Source: Methanobrevibacter olleyae (GTDB lineage: Archaea > Methanobacteriota > Methanobacteria > Methanobacteriales > Methanobacteriaceae). From it: a DNA stretch of 35,853 nucleotides. The translations under genes were made by a program, and so were the position numbers. The notes under the pieces are model-generated. The model was not told the DNA's origin. It worked only from the letters and a program-made list of their open reading frames with translations, and searched no databases. Location of the stretch: contig NZ_FOTL01000025.1 in the NCBI RefSeq assembly GCF_900114585.1, positions 1-35,853 of the forward strand, written 5' to 3'. Positions 32,787-35,853 of the stretch are shown here, piece after piece (the stretch's first letter is position 1; each line of letters starts with the position of its first letter).

Positions 32787-32891
32787 TTGTCAGAAAAAGA
32801 CAAAAAGGAAGATGATAAAAATCCTTATCCATTAAAACCAAATGGAAAAGAAAGGCTTAATAAAGGAGCAGATAACAATAAAAAGAAATAG
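32787..32891 (+). CDS. Very small Lys/Asp-rich protein, TTG start
   Basis: 34 codons (MSEKDKKEDDKNPYPLKPNG, then KERLNKGADNNKKK) starting at TTG, six bases after an excellent ribosome binding site GGAGGTGA (32773-32780). The peptide is highly charged with no hydrophobic core, so probably disordered or nucleic-acid binding. It is on the opposite strand from its viral neighbours and converges on the membrane protein gene, ending 12 bases before it. No family recognised. Confidence 0.55.
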   Translation: MSEKDKKEDDKNPYPLKPNGKERLNKGADNNKKK

Positions 32892-32902
32892 AAAAAACTG
32901 CT

Positions 32903-33415
32903 CTAAACAAATAATTCCAGTAAAAAACAAAGCAAGAAAATAAAACTTAAACATCCACCATATATTAAAAAGGAAAATCCTTTCTTAGCGATGTTTGTTT
33001 TATTTTCTATTAATTTTTCATTATCATTAATACAATCTGAATATAATGCAATCATGTCTTTAACAATTGTATGTTCTGATTCTTTTTTTGCTCCTTCTTC
33101 CATTAAAAAGGAAGGTTTAGGTGTTGCTGAAAACTTTTTAAAATAATGTGATTTAATAAAGTAATAAATTGAAATTAAATATAAAGCAAGTGAAAATATA
33201 AAAAGAACAATTAAACATATATCTGGTTTTGAATTAGATAAAATGTTTATAAATAACGATGCTTGTATTGTAAATATTACTGCTAACACTCCAATCATAG
33301 AACTTATTTTTGTATCAACAGATTGAAATCTTCTTTCTTCTTCATCATATCTATGTTGAATATGGCTTAAGATTTCTTTATCTCTTTTAAGTTCTTGATT
33401 TTCATCATTAGTCAT
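32903..33415 (-). CDS. Accessory membrane protein with soluble N-terminal helix
   Basis: A 170-residue protein. An N-terminal charged helix (DENQELKRDKEILSHIQHRYDEEERRFQSVDTKISSM) leads into two close membrane helices (IGVLAVIFTIQASLFINIL, ICLIVLFIFSLALYLISIYYF). A soluble stretch follows and then a third helix (FLIYGGCLSFIFLLCFLLELF). The D-x-K-x-S-x-(M/L) lead into helix 1 is reminiscent of small membrane effectors of anti-phage systems (Pycsar TM/SLATT-like), a resemblance from memory only. The frame runs back to 33478, but AGGTGG lies five bases before ATG at 33415. Placed between the ART partner and the tRNA in a viral block, it may be a cargo gene for exclusion or defence. Confidence 0.6.
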   Translation of the reverse strand: MTNDENQELKRDKEILSHIQHRYDEEERRFQSVDTKISSMIGVLAVIFTIQASLFINILSNSKPDICLIVLFIFSLALYLISIYYFIKSHYFKKFSATPKPSFLMEEGAKKESEHTIVKDMIALYSDCINDNEKLIENKTNIAKKGFSFLIYGGCLSFIFLLCFLLELFV

Positions 33416-33515
33416 AAGTTCCACCTTTTGGAAAAAATGGTTTATTAAAAAAGGCCACATTACACAAAAATAGTGCAAGTGACCATAAAAAAAATTAAAT
33501 GATAAAAAATAATTT

Positions 33516-33920
33516 CTAATTTTCAGCTAGATACTCATCAATAGGAATAACATTAACAATTTCACGATTTTCATCACGACATATAATAGACTCAATTAAT
33601 GGTTTAAATTGAGGATAATCTTTAATAAACTGAATTTCTTCTTCATTTTCAAGGTTAATGTTATTAACAACAGAATCCCCTTCTTCTTTTTCAGCTAATC
33701 TTTTTCTTTTATTCCTAGCATGATACATTTTTTCAAGAAGATCAGGCCTGTAATTTAAAAAATTATGTCTTTCTTTTTTATAAAATGAATTAAATTCACA
33801 AATAACTGACATAATACCATCAGGGATAACTTCTTCAAAGGTAATTAATTCAGCTAATATTTTAGGAGGTAGATTTTTAATTAAATCTATATCCAACCTA
33901 GTTACTTTAATTAATTCCAT
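33516..33920 (-). CDS. Partner protein of second ART, candidate immunity protein
   Basis: A 134-residue protein 64 bases downstream of the second ART gene on the same strand, preceded by AAGGTGG. Residues 98-109 read FIKDYPQFKPLI, matching FIEKYPQFKPMI in the partner of the first ART. The rest is different, apart from a weak similarity around RHNFLNYRPDLLEKMYHARN. The N-terminal part (LIKNLPPKILAELITFEEVIPD) is helical. The conserved gene order (ART then small YPQFKP gene) in two diverged copies argues for a functional link such as toxin and immunity. The C-terminal 20 residues (IVNVIPIDEYLAEN) are absent from the other copy. Confidence 0.65.
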   Translation of the reverse strand: MELIKVTRLDIDLIKNLPPKILAELITFEEVIPDGIMSVICEFNSFYKKERHNFLNYRPDLLEKMYHARNKRKRLAEKEEGDSVVNNINLENEEEIQFIKDYPQFKPLIESIICRDENREIVNVIPIDEYLAEN

Positions 33921-33984
33921 AAAAAAATTCCACCTTATTAACTAATTATTTATTTATTTTGTAAAAAATACTATATAAATTTAT

Positions 33985-34725
33985 TTATAACTTCCATACT
34001 TTTTTATTCTTGCTAAGGTCTTCAACATACTTTAAATTAATATTTGGAGGGAATAAAACCTCATAATCTTCTAAAACATTTGTTATTCCTTCAAGATATA
34101 ATACATTTGTACCTTTAGGTACTAGAATATAATTTAGTTCATCACCATAAATGGAAGTATTTGCATATTCATAAATAGAAGTAGAAGTCAAACCTTTATC
34201 ATTATATTTAGTTTCATTATTTCTCCCCATGAATCTATCTCTTTCACGACGACAAACAATAATATCCTTTTTAAGAGTTTTTCCATGCTTTGAGAAAATA
34301 GTATCAATAAGATTTAATGAGTCATCAAACAACAAAATATGATCCAATACTCCCTTATCTAGAAGTTTATCGTTGACATCCTCCCACCTTTTTATTGCAT
34401 CTTCTTTTGACAATAATCCTCTTAGATAACCATTTATAGCAGCATCTCCATTATCAGTATATATTTTAAAAAAAGCATATTCTTCTTCACTTAATTCATC
34501 AATAGGTACACCAATTTCATGAAGAAAATCATCTCTACTCATTGGAGTATTACCTTGTAATTGATAATGCTTGCCCTCATAATCATATGCCCAATTATGA
34601 GATTCATCATTAATCAAATTAACAACAAAAGGTTTTTCTGGAGGTGTCCTATTTCGTTTCCACACACTTACATAAGTACATTTGCAATTAGGATGAATTG
34701 GAACATAATTCTTCTTATTAATCAA
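33985..34725 (-). CDS. Truncated MuF tail fused to ADP-ribosyltransferase, second copy
   Basis: A minus-strand frame of 246 codons. It starts with a phage minor-head C-terminal motif (KNYVPIHPNCKCTYVSVW), a short linker and an ART domain. The ART domain has R159/R160 (DIIVCRRE), S181-T182-S183 (GLTSTSIY) and D220-Y-E222 (EDYEVLF), so the first acidic residue of the usual ExE is Asp. Alignment with the ART at 29800 is clear over EEYAFFKIY, INGYLRG, ILVPKGTNVLYLEGIT and YEVLFP. It lacks the long polar linker of that copy. An in-frame TAA lies just upstream (two codons before the TTG at 34725), so the MuF part is truncated. No ribosome binding site is seen. The CRISPR array begins about 39 bases beyond. 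Confidence 0.8.
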   Translation of the reverse strand: MINKKNYVPIHPNCKCTYVSVWKRNRTPPEKPFVVNLINDESHNWAYDYEGKHYQLQGNTPMSRDDFLHEIGVPIDELSEEEYAFFKIYTDNGDAAINGYLRGLLSKEDAIKRWEDVNDKLLDKGVLDHILLFDDSLNLIDTIFSKHGKTLKKDIIVCRRERDRFMGRNNETKYNDKGLTSTSIYEYANTSIYGDELNYILVPKGTNVLYLEGITNVLEDYEVLFPPNINLKYVEDLSKNKKVWKL

Positions 34726-34763
34726 ATCTTATACTATGGATAGGTTCTTCACCACGATTAGCA

Positions 34764-35853
34764 GTTTCCATACTATTAAGTCAATTTTAAACCTTCTGAA
34801 GATCCAGACAAAATATGTTAAACTATGTTTCCATACTATTAAGTCAATTTTAAACTAGTGTAATAACTACTTCCTTCTTTGCTAATAACACCGTTTCCAT
34901 ACTATTAAGTCAATTTTAAACTTACAAGTTTTAGCTTTCAAAATTGTGGATATTCAAAGTTTCCATACTATTAAGTCAATTTTAAACGATTATCTCTTGT
35001 TGAGAGTTTGGGTGATGATAATACGTTTCCATACTATTAAGTCAATTTTAAACACTTCTTTTTTCATCCATGCTTAAATTACTAATACTGTTTCCATACT
35101 ATTAAGTCAATTTTAAACTTAGAGGAACTAGAATAAAAAAAACAAAAACATATTATGTTTCCATACTATTAAGTCAATTTTAAACTATTTCTGGTATTGC
35201 TGGTCTACATAGTCTAATTCATTGTTTCCATACTATTAAGTCAATTTTAAACCTTATTTAATAATTCTTCATTACTACATTCTACCTCAGTTTCCATACT
35301 TTTAAGTCAATTTTAAACCTGGTGGTAATGATTGTAAAGTTTTAAGTAATGAACGTTTCCATACTATTAAGTCAATTTTAAACTATATTGAAATGATTAA
35401 AGAAAGACACCCTTTTAAATAGTTTCCATACTATTAAGTCAATTTTAAACACGGTCAGTAACTGCGAGTATTCTTGCATCATCCAAGTTTCCATACTATT
35501 AAGTCAATTTTAAACAATGATTTATACAACTCATCACAAGTACAATTCTTATGTTTCCATACTATTAAGTCAATTTTAAACTATATAAAGTTACTTTTTA
35601 TTACTTTTTTTAGAAAAGTTTCCATACTATTAAGTCAATTTTAAACGTTTTAATGAAATTGTGCAATGGTTCATATTTAGCGAGTTTCCATACTATTAAG
35701 TCAATTTTAAACATAAACTACAAGAAAAACTGGAAAAAAGTAATCATTCGTTTCCATACTATTAAGTCAATTTTAAACCTTATTTCTTTTAAATCTTCTA
35801 ACATTTCTTTTCTACGTTTCCATACTATTAAGTCAATTTTAAACACTGAGTGT
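34764..35853. CRISPR. CRISPR array, 17 repeats in window, continues beyond the edge
   Basis: A 29-base repeat (GTTTCCATACTATTAAGTCA plus ATTTTAAAC) starts at 34764, 34827, 34893, 34959, 35025, 35090, 35157, 35224, 35290, 35355, 35422, 35487, 35553, 35618, 35684, 35750 and 35816. All copies are identical except 35290 (CTATT to CTTTT). The 16 complete spacers are 36-38 bases, except the first at 34. The reverse complement ends ATGGAAAC, resembling the 8-base 5' handle of type I-B crRNAs, so transcription is probably from the right, with 34764 the oldest end. No cas genes or leader lie in the window. By eye no spacer matches elsewhere in the window. Confidence 0.99.

Noticed and set aside
33416-33478. 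Upstream extension of the membrane protein (MHYFCVMWPFLINHFF)
   Set aside because: The ATG at 33415 has AGGTGG five bases upstream; the extension has no ribosome binding site and contains the site itself as codons.
34764-35853. Self-targeting spacers against the viral blocks in this window
   Set aside because: I compared the 16 spacers by eye with 29800-34730 and found no match. A proper search with mismatches is still needed, so this is only not supported.

Overview
The window looks like the chromosome of a mesophilic, pseudomurein-walled methanogen of the Methanobacteriales, most likely Methanobrevibacter. The DNA is very AT-rich with long gene-poor spacers. It encodes heterodisulfide reductase HdrBC, an eight-cluster polyferredoxin like FwdF, archaeal-type CoaD, 2-phosphoglycerate kinase, class III signal-peptide pilins and two secreted proteins with pseudomurein-binding-like repeats plus a transglutaminase/C71-type protease domain. 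Genus is inferred from gene content and base composition only.

Positions 1-28600 are mostly core genome. In order: the start of a secreted protein; two small pilin-like genes; polyferredoxin; phosphopantetheine adenylyltransferase; a large Ig-repeat surface protein with a C-terminal cysteine-protease domain; a CDF metal transporter; a class I aminotransferase; a radical SAM protein; a second secreted Thr-rich protease; tRNA-Ser(GCU); the SRP 7S RNA; 2-phosphoglycerate kinase overlapping a CBS protein; a metallophosphoesterase; two small conserved archaeal genes; hdrC-hdrB; a MarR regulator; a TGT/ArcS-like gene; xseA-xseB; a rubredoxin-glutamate synthase domain fusion; a gene of unknown function; and a voltage-gated-type K+ channel. 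Many spacers hold short tandem repeat arrays with 30-50 bp units. Many start sites follow one pattern, (G)AGGTG, about five bases, then the start codon. Under this rule both secreted proteases appear to begin at AUU.

Positions 28600-35853 are an accessory island: 40-bp palindrome-bearing tandem repeats, a coiled-coil small gene, then two broken pieces of head-gene clusters from tailed viruses. Block A (about 29800-31932, + strand) holds the end of a MuF/minor head protein fused to an ADP-ribosyltransferase (ART) domain, a small partner gene, and prohead-protease (XkdF-like) fragments. Block B (about 31962-34730, - strand) is its mirror image: MuF tail-ART, a small partner gene, a membrane protein, an AT-rich tRNA-Leu, and a truncated prohead protease. 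The two partner proteins differ but share a YPQFKP motif, suggesting a toxin-immunity (or effector-accessory) module.

The most unusual structural feature is two sequences resembling 30-nt methanogen type I-B CRISPR repeats (ending GGGATTGAAAT). They sit exactly where viral genes are cut: one at the left edge of block A, one between A and B. A separate true CRISPR array with a different 29-nt repeat (17 copies) begins 30-40 bases beyond block B and runs off the window. No cas genes or integrase are visible.
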